A DNA stretch of 37,855 nucleotides from an uncultured Oribacterium sp. (GCA_934279105.1 CAKQWR010000003.1:1-37855), one strand, 5' to 3'; shown: positions 1 through 8,904, counted from the stretch's first letter. Program-made: numbers and translations. Notes: generated from the letters alone by a model not told the origin.

Positions 1-2
1 CA

Positions 3-161
3 CGCGAACAGCTCCTCGATCATATCTGGGGCTATGAGTTCGCAGGCGATTCCCGCACGGTCGATGTCCATATCAAGCGACTGCGCGAGAAGCTGCCGGG
101 CAATCCAGACTGGGAGATTTCCACTGTTTGGGGCATCGGCTACAAATTCAGAGTTATCTAA
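3..161 (+). CDS. Response regulator, OmpR/PhoB family, C-terminal fragment
   Basis: Only the last 52 residues are in the window; the start lies upstream. The frame opening at base 3 encodes the end of a winged-helix DNA-binding domain. It shows the RTVDVHIKRLREKL recognition-helix pattern and the WGIGYKF beta-hairpin wing that end OmpR/PhoB regulators, followed by TAA. In this family the domain binds promoter DNA once the missing receiver domain is phosphorylated. The nearest kinase gene is on the opposite strand and converges on this gene, so they are not a standard regulator-kinase operon. Whether they are partners cannot be told from here. The product class is certain; the regulon is unknown. 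Confidence 0.92.
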   Translation, partial: REQLLDHIWGYEFAGDSRTVDVHIKRLREKLPGNPDWEISTVWGIGYKFRVI

Positions 162-207
162 ACGCCGTCGGGCTAAGCTTTTTCATCATCGTCAACACTA
201 GGCTGTC

Positions 208-463
208 AACGCTATGAAGCGCCGTCAGAGTGGGGAGAGCAGCCTTCCGGAACCATACACCGAGGACGTGAAAAATCAAAATCGGAGTCCTTAGAATCAC
301 TTGGATAATTTTCCTTAGCACCCCCTGCAACGCTGAGTTTTCATAAAGAAAACCTCAGCGATTGCAGGGGGCCTAGTGATTCTTAGGACTCCGATTTTAA
401 ATTTTTCCGCCGCAGGTGTACTGTGTTCCGGAAGGCTCCCCCCGGCGGCGTTTCATATCGTTG
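208..463 (+). repeat. Long hairpin element, copy 1 (E1), between convergent genes
   Basis: Nearly all of the 348 bp between the response regulator and the kinase is one long imperfect hairpin. Paired blocks from outside inwards are: 208-224 with 443-463 (imperfect); 241-253 with 425-437 (13 bp perfect, left arm AGCCTTCCGGAAC); 278-301 with 375-398 (23 of 24 pairs); and 321-342 with 348-371 (apical stem with small bulges, loop about ATAAA). A one-sided bulge of about 20 nt (302-320) separates the last two blocks. The inner 120 bp is homologous to copy 2 at 17107-17335. The element could act as a bidirectional terminator, a structured RNA or a miniature mobile element; it has no terminal T-run and no open frame of note. 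Confidence 0.85.
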
Positions 464-509
464 CCACCTCGGTATCAATGTACGAAAGGTTCCCACCCGA
501 CGGCATTCC

Positions 510-1922
510 TTATGCCTCTGGTATCTCGTAGCTTGCCTGTGGCAGCGTAAAGGTGAATTCGGTACCGACGCCCTCCGTGGAAACGCAGTCGATGTTCTCA
601 CCATGGGCGGTGATGATGGACTTCACGATGCTAAGACCGAGGCCGGTACCATGCTTGTCCTTACCACGGGACTGATCCGCCTTATAGAAACGATCCCAGA
701 TTTTCGCGAGGTCACGCTTCGGGATACCGATGCCGGTATCCTTCACTGAAATAAAGATTTTCGTTCCGCGGATACCGGTGCGAATCAGAATTGAAGAATT
801 CGGATTACTGAACTTAAGCGCGTTGTCGATCAGGTTATAAAGAACCTGCTGAATCTTACTATAGTCCGCATACACCATTTCCTTCTTTTCCGCAAAGGTC
901 AGCTCGAAGACGATGTCCTTCTTCTGGCAGGTCATCTCGAAGCTCGCACAGACATCACGAATCACACGGTTCACATCGAAGTTCGTCCGACTGAGAAAAC
1001 CCTTCTTATCGAGGGTACCGAGACTCAGCATGGACTGGGTCAGCTTCGTGAGACGGTCGGTCTCCGAAATCAGACGCGTCAAGTACTTCGCTTCCAGCTC
1101 CTCTGGAATTGTACCATCGAGGATGGCTTCGAGGTAGCCCTTGATGGAGGTTAGTGGAGAACGGAAATCATGACTCACGTTTGCGATAAACTGCTTCTGA
1201 TAATCATCCGATTTCGAAATCTCATCCGACATGAAGTTCAGGGTCTCGGCAAGATATCCCATCTCATCCTCTGTATTTGTTTTAATCTTATAGTGATAAT
1301 CGCCGGCGGCATACTTCGTCGCCCCTTCCGTGATCTGCTTCAGCGGACGATACACGATCACATAAAAGACTGCCATGATCAGCAGTGACAGGATAAAGAT
1401 GATCAGTGCCGTGATGTAGACGATGTTCAGAAATTCATTCTGCGCAGCGACGATATTCGTAACCGGCTCATGGATGATGACATAGCCGCCGGTCGTATAG
1501 CCGCGCATCACGGGTGCCATGACCGACAGCACTTCGTCAGAAAACAGATCATGATAACAGCCGACTTTATAGCGCATTCCGGTCATCGTACTGTCGAAAT
1601 CCGGAATATCGGTATCCTTATGTCGATCTGCATCCGAATCACTCAGCACCTTGCCGTTCCGGTCGACGATCCAGACGTCGACATCGAGGAAGGTGGAAAC
1701 CGCCTTCATCTGCTGACTGACCACATCCGTACTGAGACTCAGGTTCTCGGTTTCGGAATACGTGGATGCAATCAGTGTCGCTTCGCTATAGAGGCTGTTC
1801 GCTTTTTCCTTGATGAGGTAGCGGTAGGTGAGTCCGGAGGACAGAATCGCTACCACCGCGAAGCCCAGCACACCGAAAACGATATACGCTACGATAAATT
1901 TTGCAAATAAGGATCGTTTCAT
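510..1922 (-). CDS. Sensor histidine kinase, membrane-bound
   Basis: This 470-residue protein has the order TM helix (about 9-31), extracellular sensor region (32-165), second TM helix (166-190), HAMP linker (about 192-243), HisKA dimerisation domain and HATPase_c domain. The phospho-acceptor is His251 in SHDFRSPLTSIKG. The ATP-binding lid motifs NLIDNALKFS, DTGIGIP and GTGLGLSIVK are intact, so it should autophosphorylate and pass phosphate to a response regulator. The stimulus is unknown; the periplasmic part resembles a PAS-like fold only loosely. It lies 76 bp downstream of the ROK gene on the same strand. There is no clear Shine-Dalgarno before the ATG, and a GC-rich hairpin sits about 10 bp upstream. 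The convergent response regulator fragment may or may not be its partner. Confidence 0.93.
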   Translation of the reverse strand: MKRSLFAKFIVAYIVFGVLGFAVVAILSSGLTYRYLIKEKANSLYSEATLIASTYSETENLSLSTDVVSQQMKAVSTFLDVDVWIVDRNGKVLSDSDADRHKDTDIPDFDSTMTGMRYKVGCYHDLFSDEVLSVMAPVMRGYTTGGYVIIHEPVTNIVAAQNEFLNIVYITALIIFILSLLIMAVFYVIVYRPLKQITEGATKYAAGDYHYKIKTNTEDEMGYLAETLNFMSDEISKSDDYQKQFIANVSHDFRSPLTSIKGYLEAILDGTIPEELEAKYLTRLISETDRLTKLTQSMLSLGTLDKKGFLSRTNFDVNRVIRDVCASFEMTCQKKDIVFELTFAEKKEMVYADYSKIQQVLYNLIDNALKFSNPNSSILIRTGIRGTKIFISVKDTGIGIPKRDLAKIWDRFYKADQSRGKDKHGTGLGLSIVKSIITAHGENIDCVSTEGVGTEFTFTLPQASYEIPEA

Positions 1923-1932
1923 ACTTTAAATA

Positions 1933-1951
1933 AATGGGGTCTGCCCCCATT
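1933..1951 (-). terminator. Hairpin just upstream of the kinase start, weak terminator
   Basis: On the minus strand AATGGGG pairs with CCCCATT around a 5-nt loop and is followed by a short T-rich stretch. It falls between the ROK stop and the kinase ATG. It could cut readthrough from the ROK gene or mask the kinase start. A second small palindrome (GTTCT-CA-AGAAC) lies at 1957-1968. Confidence 0.4.
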
Positions 1952-1998
1952 ACGCAGTTCTCAAGAACACTGTAAAAGAGGATCAGGCCCCATAAACC

Positions 1999-2949
1999 TT
2001 AGTTATTCAGTACCAGTTTCGCACTGCCATAGATACCGGCATCATTGCCGAGCGTTGCCAGTACGATGTCTGCCTTCTTCGTAAGAATCGGCGTATGCGC
2101 TTCGTAGTGCTTCTTTGTGAGATCGATCAGATACTGACCGGCTCTCGAAACTCCGCCTCCGATGACATAAACTTCCGGATCTGCCACCATGGAAACGGTC
2201 GCCAGTACGCGGCCGAGGTAGCCCATGCTGGTCTCGATGGTCTTCACAGCTAGTGGATCACCTGCCTTTGCGCAGTCACATACATCACGTGCACTGAGTG
2301 CATCACCGAAGTCACGCATCGTGGATGCCTCGTCACTTGCAGCGAGAATACGCTTCGCTTCCCGAACGATACCGGTTGCACTCGCCACCTGTTCGAGACA
2401 GCCATGACCACCACAGTTGCATGCCTCCTTCTCACCTTCACGTACCTGGATATGACCGATTTCTGCACCGGCACCATGTACACCGGCGATGATATGACCG
2501 GCGATGATGAGGCCACCACCGACACCGGTGCCGAGCGTCACCATCATCAGATTCTCGTGGCCTTTACCACCCCCCTGCCACATCTCGCCGAGCGCGGCAA
2601 CATTGGCATCGTTTCCTACAGCACAACGGATCTTTCCGCCCATGAGCTCCTGCATCTCCTTCGCCGGCCAACGATCATGCCAGCCGAGATTTACGCAGAT
2701 ATGTACATAGCCATTCGGCTCGACCGGACCAGGCACACCGATACCGATACCCTCGATATCCGTGAGCTCGATGCCCTTCTCCTCGAGACGCTTCTTCAGC
2801 GCTTCCGCCACGTCCGGAAGAACATACTTTCCGCCCTCTTCCTTCCGCGTCGGCACCTCCCACTTGTCCATAAGGACACCATTGATCGTGAAAATACCGC
2901 ACTTGACGCTTGTACCGCCGACATCAACACCTACGCAATACTGATTCAT
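1999..2949 (-). CDS. glk: ROK-family glucokinase
   Basis: This 316-residue cytoplasmic sugar kinase belongs to the ROK family. The N-terminal phosphate loop is VDVGGTSVK (8-16). The catalytic base is Asp114 in GNDANVAALGE. The ROK signature and zinc site are intact: His166 in EIGHIQV with Cys177, Cys179 and Cys184 in CNCGGHGCLE. The zinc motif, the length and the lack of an N-terminal helix-turn-helix favour a kinase over a ROK repressor. It probably phosphorylates glucose to glucose-6-phosphate, although some ROK kinases prefer other hexoses. GGGGGA lies 4 nt before the ATG. The DUF5711 gene ends 34 bp upstream on the same strand, suggesting co-transcription. Confidence 0.92.
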   Translation of the reverse strand: MNQYCVGVDVGGTSVKCGIFTINGVLMDKWEVPTRKEEGGKYVLPDVAEALKKRLEEKGIELTDIEGIGIGVPGPVEPNGYVHICVNLGWHDRWPAKEMQELMGGKIRCAVGNDANVAALGEMWQGGGKGHENLMMVTLGTGVGGGLIIAGHIIAGVHGAGAEIGHIQVREGEKEACNCGGHGCLEQVASATGIVREAKRILAASDEASTMRDFGDALSARDVCDCAKAGDPLAVKTIETSMGYLGRVLATVSMVADPEVYVIGGGVSRAGQYLIDLTKKHYEAHTPILTKKADIVLATLGNDAGIYGSAKLVLNN

Positions 2950-2983
2950 AGAATCCCCCTTATTAAAAAATCAACGTATTTGA

Positions 2984-4270
2984 TTACTTCAGTTTAATCG
3001 ATTCCACCGCACCGGCACTTCCAATGAGAAGATTAAGTCCCAGTGGATTCTTCATTTCACAGGACACCCGAGCTCTGGAAATCGAGGTATCGATCGCGCC
3101 ACTGTACTTCAGACTGCCACGCATATCGTAAACCTGAAGTGTTGTATTATTGTAAATCAGAACCTTGTCCTGATCGATATCAAAATTCGTATAGTTCAGC
3201 TGGAACGGTGTCGAGAAAACAATCTGTCCGTTCAGTCGATATACACTCAGCAGATATGGTTCCGAAGACGCCTCCGAATCGCTGTTGTCCGTGATGACAC
3301 CGATGTAGTCGTCCGCATAACAGATGGCCTGCATCGTCTGTTCGATGTCGATTTTCTGTGTCAGCTCCGGACTCGTCAGCACCTTCGTACTAAAGAATGC
3401 GATACCGCCATCATAGAACGCCTGCGCATGCGTATCATCCGAGAAGTGCACTCTTCCGGCGAGATGTCCACTGAAATCCTCTGTAAATCCACCCACAACA
3501 CGGTTGCTTCCTGCATTCTGGCCGACTTCACTCAGATTATAGAAAATCACCTTATTCTGAATCGTACCGTTTTCGATGCATGCGAAGGAAGCCATCAGCT
3601 CCGTGCCATCCGGAGAAACCGAAATATCCACCGGATATCCATCGCCATCCAGTACAGACTTAATCGAAATATCGAGCGCTGCACCTTCCTTCGAAAAAAC
3701 AGTAATGTAACTTGCCTTCGAATCCTCAAGCAGTGCATAGGTCACACCACTTCCCGCAACCGAAATCTTCGTAATCGGTAGATTGGTCTCTGCCTGTCCG
3801 GTGGTTCCGGTTTTATTCATGATGTAAATCGACGCCTTCCCCTGATCTGCGATGGCACAGTAGTCACCATTGATGGAAACATATGGATTATTCATCTCAT
3901 AGGCCTGATTCCAGATCGTCTTTCCAGTGGAATCGATATACGTTGCGCCATCACGGGTCACCTTCAGGAAACCATCGCCGAAGATTTCATAATCTTCATA
4001 ATCCGTTTCCACGGCTCCTTCCTCTCCCGTAAAGCTCGTCCGCCAGTTCTGCGTGTAGCTCGTGTAGGAACGTTTCATCATATACACCGCGCCTGCCAGC
4101 ATCGCCCCCAGAATCAGAACGACGACAAGAAAAACAAGGAGGCGGCGACGCTTTCGTCCCCGCTTCTCCTCTTCCTGTGCCTGCACCACTTCCTGTCGCA
4201 TCAGTTCCTTCGTATCCACGACACGACGGCGCAGTTCCTGTTTTCGATTTTCTCTCTCTGTATCTGCCAT
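2984..4270 (-). CDS. DUF5711-type membrane-anchored protein
   Basis: This 428-residue protein has a basic, coiled-coil-prone N-terminus (1-43, many Arg/Lys/Glu), one TM helix (about 44-65) and a long extracytoplasmic domain. Repeated short beta-strand motifs such as FLKVTRDGATYIDSTGKTIW and DISVSPDGTELMASF suggest a beta-propeller of WD/PQQ type. The overall pattern matches DUF5711 proteins of Lachnospiraceae, whose function is not known. I chose the ATG at 4270 because GAGGAG is 11 nt upstream; the in-frame GTG three codons earlier is only 2 nt from that site. It is followed closely by the glucokinase. A scaffold or envelope-sensing role is only a guess. Confidence 0.75.
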   Translation of the reverse strand: MADTERENRKQELRRRVVDTKELMRQEVVQAQEEEKRGRKRRRLLVFLVVVLILGAMLAGAVYMMKRSYTSYTQNWRTSFTGEEGAVETDYEDYEIFGDGFLKVTRDGATYIDSTGKTIWNQAYEMNNPYVSINGDYCAIADQGKASIYIMNKTGTTGQAETNLPITKISVAGSGVTYALLEDSKASYITVFSKEGAALDISIKSVLDGDGYPVDISVSPDGTELMASFACIENGTIQNKVIFYNLSEVGQNAGSNRVVGGFTEDFSGHLAGRVHFSDDTHAQAFYDGGIAFFSTKVLTSPELTQKIDIEQTMQAICYADDYIGVITDNSDSEASSEPYLLSVYRLNGQIVFSTPFQLNYTNFDIDQDKVLIYNNTTLQVYDMRGSLKYSGAIDTSISRARVSCEMKNPLGLNLLIGSAGAVESIKLK

Positions 4271-4367
4271 AAAGGGCACAACTCCTCAACTCGAATTCAT
4301 AAAAGAACTCATTTTCCGGCGGTCAATGCAAACGCCATGCGGCACATACCCACCCAAATCTATGCCT

Positions 4368-5291
4368 TTACTCGTAGAGATGCGCAGGATAAACACCCTG
4401 ATCTACAAGCTCCTGTAAAGACTTCTGAACGGCATCCTTATCCTCGGCATAGGTTACGCCGAACCACTTATCATGGTCCTTCAGTACCTTCACCGTCGCA
4501 TGGCCTGCCAGCATCAGCTTCGAAATCTCTGCAGGGAGAAGGTATTCACTCTTCATCTCCTCACCATGGGCATCCAGCCATGCCGGGAAGTTCTCGATGA
4601 GAACATCCAGGTACTTCTCCGGAAGACCAAACATATTCATGGAAACGATGGCATCACCATCGACCTCCACCGGATTCCCATCGCCATCCTTACCGATCAG
4701 ACGACCATCCGCCTGCTTTCCGATGTCATAAGTCTCATTGATGGCATGAAGATAGCCACCCTCACCCATCTCACAGACGCCACGGTTTACGGTTCCGTTA
4801 TCAGACAACGTGTTGCCGACGATATAACCCGCCATGCACATATCAAAAACCGACGCGTCCTCGTCCATCGTATTTACGAGATAGTCATGAATCAGCTTAA
4901 AACCCTCACGACCATAGAAGTCATCTGCATTGATGACCGCAAACGGACAGTCGATGAGGTCACGCACCTGAATCAGTGCATGTGCAGTACCCCATGGCTT
5001 CTTTCTGCCTTCCGGTACATGATAGCCCTCCGGAAGCTTATCGATCTCCTGGAAAGCATACTTGCATTTCGCGATCTTCTCGACACGATTTCCGATGACC
5101 TCACGGAAATCCTCCTCGATGTCCTTACGGATGATAAACACGATCTCATCAAATCCGGCCTCCAGCGCATCATGAATAGAATAATCCATGATGATTTCTC
5201 CACCTGGTCCCAGCTTTGCGAGCTGCTTGATACCACCGCCGAAGCGGGATCCAAGACCTGCCGCCATAATTACCAGTGCCGTTTTCTTCAT
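4368..5291 (-). CDS. Sugar nucleotidyltransferase
   Basis: This 307-residue enzyme has the NTP-transferase fold. It carries the N-terminal nucleotide-binding signature AAGLGSRFGG (10-19) followed by KQL, and the metal-binding NADDFYG strand in the middle. Such enzymes couple an NTP to a sugar-1-phosphate, giving an NDP-sugar and pyrophosphate; UTP with glucose-1-phosphate would fit the nearby glucokinase. The sequence is divergent from classical GalU/RfbA, so the substrate is uncertain. The start at 5291 is set by AGGGAG eight nt upstream; a longer frame to 5357 has no ribosome site. Expression probably starts from the promoter at 5430-5458. Confidence 0.83.
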   Translation of the reverse strand: MKKTALVIMAAGLGSRFGGGIKQLAKLGPGGEIIMDYSIHDALEAGFDEIVFIIRKDIEEDFREVIGNRVEKIAKCKYAFQEIDKLPEGYHVPEGRKKPWGTAHALIQVRDLIDCPFAVINADDFYGREGFKLIHDYLVNTMDEDASVFDMCMAGYIVGNTLSDNGTVNRGVCEMGEGGYLHAINETYDIGKQADGRLIGKDGDGNPVEVDGDAIVSMNMFGLPEKYLDVLIENFPAWLDAHGEEMKSEYLLPAEISKLMLAGHATVKVLKDHDKWFGVTYAEDKDAVQKSLQELVDQGVYPAHLYE

Positions 5292-5429
5292 TTTCTTTAC
5301 TCCCTCTCTTGCCCATACACGAACAGGCAGATGACCAGAAACAGAAGGAAGTTTCATACGAAACGACCGCCTCGCCCGTATACAGACAGGCCGCTGTTTC
5401 CGTCTTACTCCGATGTCAAACTACATTTT

Positions 5430-5458
5430 ATTGTATCAATTTATCCAGGTCTTGTGAA
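5430..5458 (-). promoter_or_regulatory. Sigma-A-type promoter for the nucleotidyltransferase
   Basis: On the minus strand TTCACA (5453-5458) and TACAAT (5430-5435) are separated by exactly 17 bp. The predicted transcript carries a leader of about 130 nt before the nucleotidyltransferase ATG. The rest of the 5292-5552 gap shows only small hairpins such as GTTTC-gtat-GAAAC. Confidence 0.7.
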
Positions 5459-5552
5459 CCTTACACGACGAAAGGCTTCGATTCCTCCTACAGACCGCAG
5501 CTGCGCCCTGTCTCACATCGGATCAGTATGTACTGCCCGGCATCTTCGTACA

Positions 5553-6593
5553 TTATTTCACTTCATCCAGAATTTCTGCGAGGGCTGCGATCTGTGCGCT
5601 CGTCGTCGCCCAGGAGCTACAGAAGCGAACGACCATCTGATCCTCACCATACGGCTCCCATGGCGTACAGATGACCTCCTTTGTCTTCAGCGCTTCCAGC
5701 GTCTTCTTCGGCATAATGATGAACTGCTGGTTCGTCGGAGAATTCAGGAAGAACGAATATCCGCGCTCACGGAATACCGTCTTAAGCTCTTCGGCGCGGT
5801 CGATGGCATTGGCCGAAATCGCTGTATAAAGATCATCCGTAAACAGCGCGTCGAACTGCACACCGTTCAGGCGACCCTTCGCAAGCAGGGCACCATGTTC
5901 CTTGACCATGGTCACCATCTGCTTCGGTGCACCACCATGCGGATAAACGACCGCCTCGCCGCAGAGTGCGCCGACCTTCGTGCCGCCGATGTAGAACACA
6001 TCCGTGAGACGGGCGATATCTTCCATCGTCACATCCGTGTCACGGCTCATCAGTCCGTAGCCGAGACGGGCGCCATCGAGGAAAAGCGGAAGTGCCCACT
6101 TGTGGCAGACCTCCGCCAGTGCCTCCAGCTCTGCCTTCCGGTAGAGTGTGCCATACTCGGTCGGATGGCTGATGTATACCATACCTGGGAAGACCATATG
6201 ATCATGGTCACCATCTGCATAGAAAGCCTCGACCATATGGTCAAGCTCTGCTGCGTCCATCTTGCCATCGTGGCTCGGAAGAGCCATTACCTTATGACCG
6301 GTAAATTCGATGGCGCCGGCTTCGTGGCAGTTTACATGACCGGACTGTACCGATACCACCCCCTCATACATACGAAGTGTCGTGTCGATCACTGTCTGGT
6401 TCGTCTGTGTGCCGCCGGTCAGGAAAAAGATCTCCGCCTCCGGACAGCCGATAAACGCACGAATCTTCTCCTTCGCACGCTCAGTGTAGACATCCGTACC
6501 GTAGCCTGTCAGCTGCTCCATATTCGTCTTCGTCAGTGCCTCCAGCACCTTCGGATGACAACCCTCTGTATAATCACTTGCAAAATTCAGCAT
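5553..6593 (-). CDS. Threonine aldolase family PLP enzyme
   Basis: This 346-residue fold-type I PLP enzyme resembles low-specificity L-threonine aldolase, which cleaves threonine or allo-threonine to glycine and acetaldehyde. It has FLTGGTQTNQ near the PLP phosphate site, LFLDGARLGYG with the cofactor-contacting Asp and Arg, and the Schiff-base lysine in YIGGTKVGAL (about residue 206). The length is normal for the family. The start at 6593 has GGGAGG eight nt upstream; the ATG two codons earlier would be only 2 nt from that site. It has its own promoter at 6681-6709 and no partner gene, consistent with a stand-alone amino-acid catabolic gene. A beta-eliminating lyase or another aldolase is a less likely alternative. 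Confidence 0.87.
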   Translation of the reverse strand: MLNFASDYTEGCHPKVLEALTKTNMEQLTGYGTDVYTERAKEKIRAFIGCPEAEIFFLTGGTQTNQTVIDTTLRMYEGVVSVQSGHVNCHEAGAIEFTGHKVMALPSHDGKMDAAELDHMVEAFYADGDHDHMVFPGMVYISHPTEYGTLYRKAELEALAEVCHKWALPLFLDGARLGYGLMSRDTDVTMEDIARLTDVFYIGGTKVGALCGEAVVYPHGGAPKQMVTMVKEHGALLAKGRLNGVQFDALFTDDLYTAISANAIDRAEELKTVFRERGYSFFLNSPTNQQFIIMPKKTLEALKTKEVICTPWEPYGEDQMVVRFCSSWATTSAQIAALAEILDEVK

Positions 6594-6680
6594 CTTCATT
6601 CCCTCCCGGATTTCTTCATTCCTGATCTTTCAAGTTCCGATCTTTCTATGTTTGCGTCTTCGAAAGACATACTAGGAAGC

Positions 6681-6709
6681 ATTTTAACACTGTAGGGCGG
6701 TAAAACCAA
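6681..6709 (-). promoter_or_regulatory. Promoter for the threonine aldolase
   Basis: On the minus strand TTGGTT (6704-6709) and TAAAAT (6681-6686) are 17 bp apart, giving a leader of about 80 nt. Confidence 0.6.
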
Positions 6710-6800
6710 CTGATTTACTATAGATAAAATAAGAAAACAGCCATAAGAATAAGCGTCACTGACGACGGAGTCATCCTTTGAAACGGCACTTTTATGCAAA

Positions 6801-6828
6801 CAAAAAGAAGCCGTCCGAAGACAGCTCC
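6801..6828 (-). terminator. Rho-independent terminator of the HIT gene
   Basis: On the minus strand GGAGCTGTC and GACGGCTTC pair around a TTCG tetraloop, followed by five T. It lies just past the HIT stop codon. Confidence 0.85.
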
Positions 6829-6841
6829 TCCTTATGTTCTA

Positions 6842-7288
6842 TTACTTTCCGAGAATGGCATCACGAAGCGGTGCTGCGATCTTCTCAAGCTCTGCTTCAT
6901 CGGTGATCTTATTCAGGTTCGGATCCATCGCAAAGGTTCCGCCCCACTCAAACTGATCCTGATACTTCGGAACGAGGTGCATATGAAGATGGCAGCCTGT
7001 ATCGCCATACATACCGTAGTTTACCTTATTCGGGTGGCAAACCGCATGAATCGCATTCGCAACCGTTACCACATCCGCGATAAATGCTGCGCGATCTTCC
7101 TCGCTGAGCTCCAGCATCTCGGATACATGGTGCTTCGATGCTACGATGCATCTGCCCGGATGGCTCTGCTCCTTAAAAAGATAAACGGTAGAAGCCGGAA
7201 GCTCACAAATCTCGTACCCGAACTTCGCAACAAGCTCGCCCTTTGCGCAGTACGCACAATCCGGATGTTCCTTCGCCATATCTGCCAT
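6842..7288 (-). CDS. HIT family protein
   Basis: This 148-residue histidine-triad protein carries the active-site motif HLHMHLVPKY (His100, His102, His104). HIT proteins are nucleotide hydrolases or transferases acting on AMP-linked or dinucleoside substrates; the substrate of this one is unknown. The N-terminal CAYC pair (Cys11, Cys14) with SKHH resembles the structural zinc site seen in some family members. The start at 7288 has a full AAGGAGG site 8 nt upstream, so I prefer it over the longer frame from 7342. It is transcribed divergently from the L,D-transpeptidase. Confidence 0.9.
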   Translation of the reverse strand: MADMAKEHPDCAYCAKGELVAKFGYEICELPASTVYLFKEQSHPGRCIVASKHHVSEMLELSEEDRAAFIADVVTVANAIHAVCHPNKVNYGMYGDTGCHLHMHLVPKYQDQFEWGGTFAMDPNLNKITDEAELEKIAAPLRDAILGK

Positions 7289-7350
7289 ATCAAAATCCTC
7301 CTTTTTGTATGCAATGCTGTCGGCCAGCACGCTTATGTTCATTCGGCATT

Positions 7351-7379
7351 ATTATATCACCGACAGCACAACATGGAAA
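7351..7379 (-). promoter_or_regulatory. Extended -10 promoter for the HIT gene
   Basis: On the minus strand TTTCCA (7374-7379) is 17 bp from TATAAT (7351-7356), with the extended TGA-TATAAT form. The rest of the divergent gap towards 7563 is AT-rich. It contains no convincing -35/-10 pair for the plus-strand gene. Confidence 0.65.
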
Positions 7380-7563
7380 GCGCTTACAGAAAAGAGGCTA
7401 TGCACGCGCAGCCCTCTCCTTCTATTCCTGCTTCCATCTAATAATATTGTAAGAATAGGACGGTTTATCTCTATAGCTTTTTCCGCTGCGATTCGCTACC
7501 ATAGATATAGTAGACTTCGCGGGATCATCGTATCCCCGAAAATCCAGCGTGGAGGGTGGATGT

Positions 7564-8781
7564 ATGAGAAAAAACATGAAGAAATACCTTGCAGTGATCG
7601 TGGCGATGAGCGCGATGCTGCAACTAACAGCATATGCGGGACCTGGCTTTTCATCGAGCTACTCTCAGGATGCGGCAGCGGCGGCCAATGCAAAATACGC
7701 AGCGGCACATGGCGGTCCGGCGGTGGATGTGGTGATACCTGGACCGACCGTGCCTTCACAGGATACGGCCGCTCAAGCAGCAGCTCAGAAGGCAGCGCAG
7801 GAAGCGGCAGCGCAAAAAGCGGCACAGGAAGCAGCGGCACAACAGGCAGCCGCACAAAAAGCAGCGCAGGAAGCAGCCAAACAGGCGGCTCAGAAAGCGG
7901 CAAAGCCGGCGGCTACACAGAAAACCCAGACTTCAAAAACGGAGAGTGCTAAGGGAATCGACATGAATGCCATCAACAAGGACAGCGTATCTCCGGCAGA
8001 AGCGATGGCCATCGGTCAGAAACTTGCCACGGTGAACGGCATGAGCGTCACCTATCAGATGCCGAATCATCAGACCGAAGTCCTCGATGGACTGACGATT
8101 GCATCTTGGGTGAATGGCAGTAAGGGGACTACCGTCTCCGTTGATGCCGCAAAGGTCGCCAGCTATGTACAAGGACTTCGTGAGAAGTATGATACTTCGA
8201 AGGGTATACAGACCTGGCAGAGTGCAGACGGCACCACGAAATCGATCACGACCGACTATGGCTGGCACATCGATCAGAATAAGGAAGTGGAGGCGCTTAC
8301 AGCGAATATCCAGAGCCTTCAGTCCGTAACCAGAGAGCCGGTATACTCCTCTCGTGCCGTACAGGAAGAGATGCCACAGTGGGGAAAGACCTTTGTAGAA
8401 ATCGACATTTCGTCTCAGCATGTGTACTACTATCAGGATGGGGCCTGCGTATGGGACAGCAAGTGCGTCACCGGTACCGCAACGAATCCGGATCGTGCAA
8501 CACCGACCGGTGTGTTCGCACTGAAGTACAAGCAGCGAGATCGTGTCCTTCGTGGACGCATCAATCCGCAGACCGGAAAGCCGAGCTATGAATCGCCGGT
8601 ATCCTACTGGATGCCATTTAACGGCAACATCGGTCTCCACGACGCAAACTGGCGCTCCAGCTTCGGTGGAAATATCTACCTGAAGAGTGGAAGCCACGGC
8701 TGTATCAACCTGCCACCGAAGAATGCAAAAACGCTCTACGACCTCATTACGCCAGGCACCACCATCGTGGTTTGTGACTGA
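7564..8781 (+). CDS. Secreted L,D-transpeptidase (YkuD domain) with Ala/Gln-rich stalk
   Basis: This 405-residue exported protein has a signal peptide (1-25, ending LTAYA), then an Ala/Gln/Lys/Glu-rich repeat (about 68-117) of AAQKAAQE-like units. A central region (about 135-255) resembles the peptidoglycan-binding domain often paired with YkuD. The C-terminal YkuD catalytic domain (about 277-404) has the active-site motif SGSHGCINLP, with Cys380 as nucleophile and His359 and His378 nearby. The enzyme should make 3-3 cross-links in peptidoglycan or attach proteins to it, outside the membrane. The ATG at 7564 has GGAGG 8 nt upstream; an in-frame GTG at 7549 precedes that site and is unlikely. 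The stalk probably spans the wall as a charged helix. Confidence 0.92.
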   Translation: MRKNMKKYLAVIVAMSAMLQLTAYAGPGFSSSYSQDAAAAANAKYAAAHGGPAVDVVIPGPTVPSQDTAAQAAAQKAAQEAAAQKAAQEAAAQQAAAQKAAQEAAKQAAQKAAKPAATQKTQTSKTESAKGIDMNAINKDSVSPAEAMAIGQKLATVNGMSVTYQMPNHQTEVLDGLTIASWVNGSKGTTVSVDAAKVASYVQGLREKYDTSKGIQTWQSADGTTKSITTDYGWHIDQNKEVEALTANIQSLQSVTREPVYSSRAVQEEMPQWGKTFVEIDISSQHVYYYQDGACVWDSKCVTGTATNPDRATPTGVFALKYKQRDRVLRGRINPQTGKPSYESPVSYWMPFNGNIGLHDANWRSSFGGNIYLKSGSHGCINLPPKNAKTLYDLITPGTTIVVCD

Positions 8782-8795
8782 TGGAAGGTCTGGAC

Positions 8796-8820
8796 ATCGC
8801 TCAGCCACTACCTGAGCGAT
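8796..8820 (+). other. Perfect 9-bp hairpin after the L,D-transpeptidase gene
   Basis: ATCGCTCAG (8796-8804) pairs with CTGAGCGAT (8812-8820) around a 7-nt loop just past the stop codon. There is no T-run, so it may protect the 3' end or assist the following terminator. Confidence 0.5.
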
Positions 8821-8857
8821 TGACATCGAAAGTGTACAATAACAGATAGCGGATAAA

Positions 8858-8904
8858 CAAAAATCACCGATTCATCACATCAGAGGATGCATCGGTGATT
8901 TTTT
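8858..8904. terminator. Bidirectional terminator between convergent genes
   Basis: ATCACCGAT (8863-8871) pairs with ATCGGTGAT (8891-8899), with five A on the left and a T-run on the right. It can end transcription of both the L,D-transpeptidase (+) and the MATE gene (-). Confidence 0.85.

Noticed and set aside
208..463. Integron attC site
   Set aside because: No RYYYAAC/GTTRRRY core pairs and no integrase or cassette array; the conserved part is the apex, not the ends.
4473..6695. 740-codon plus-strand open frame
   Set aside because: It is antisense to the nucleotidyltransferase and threonine aldolase genes, has no domain-like motifs and no ribosome site; it arises from codon bias on the other strand.
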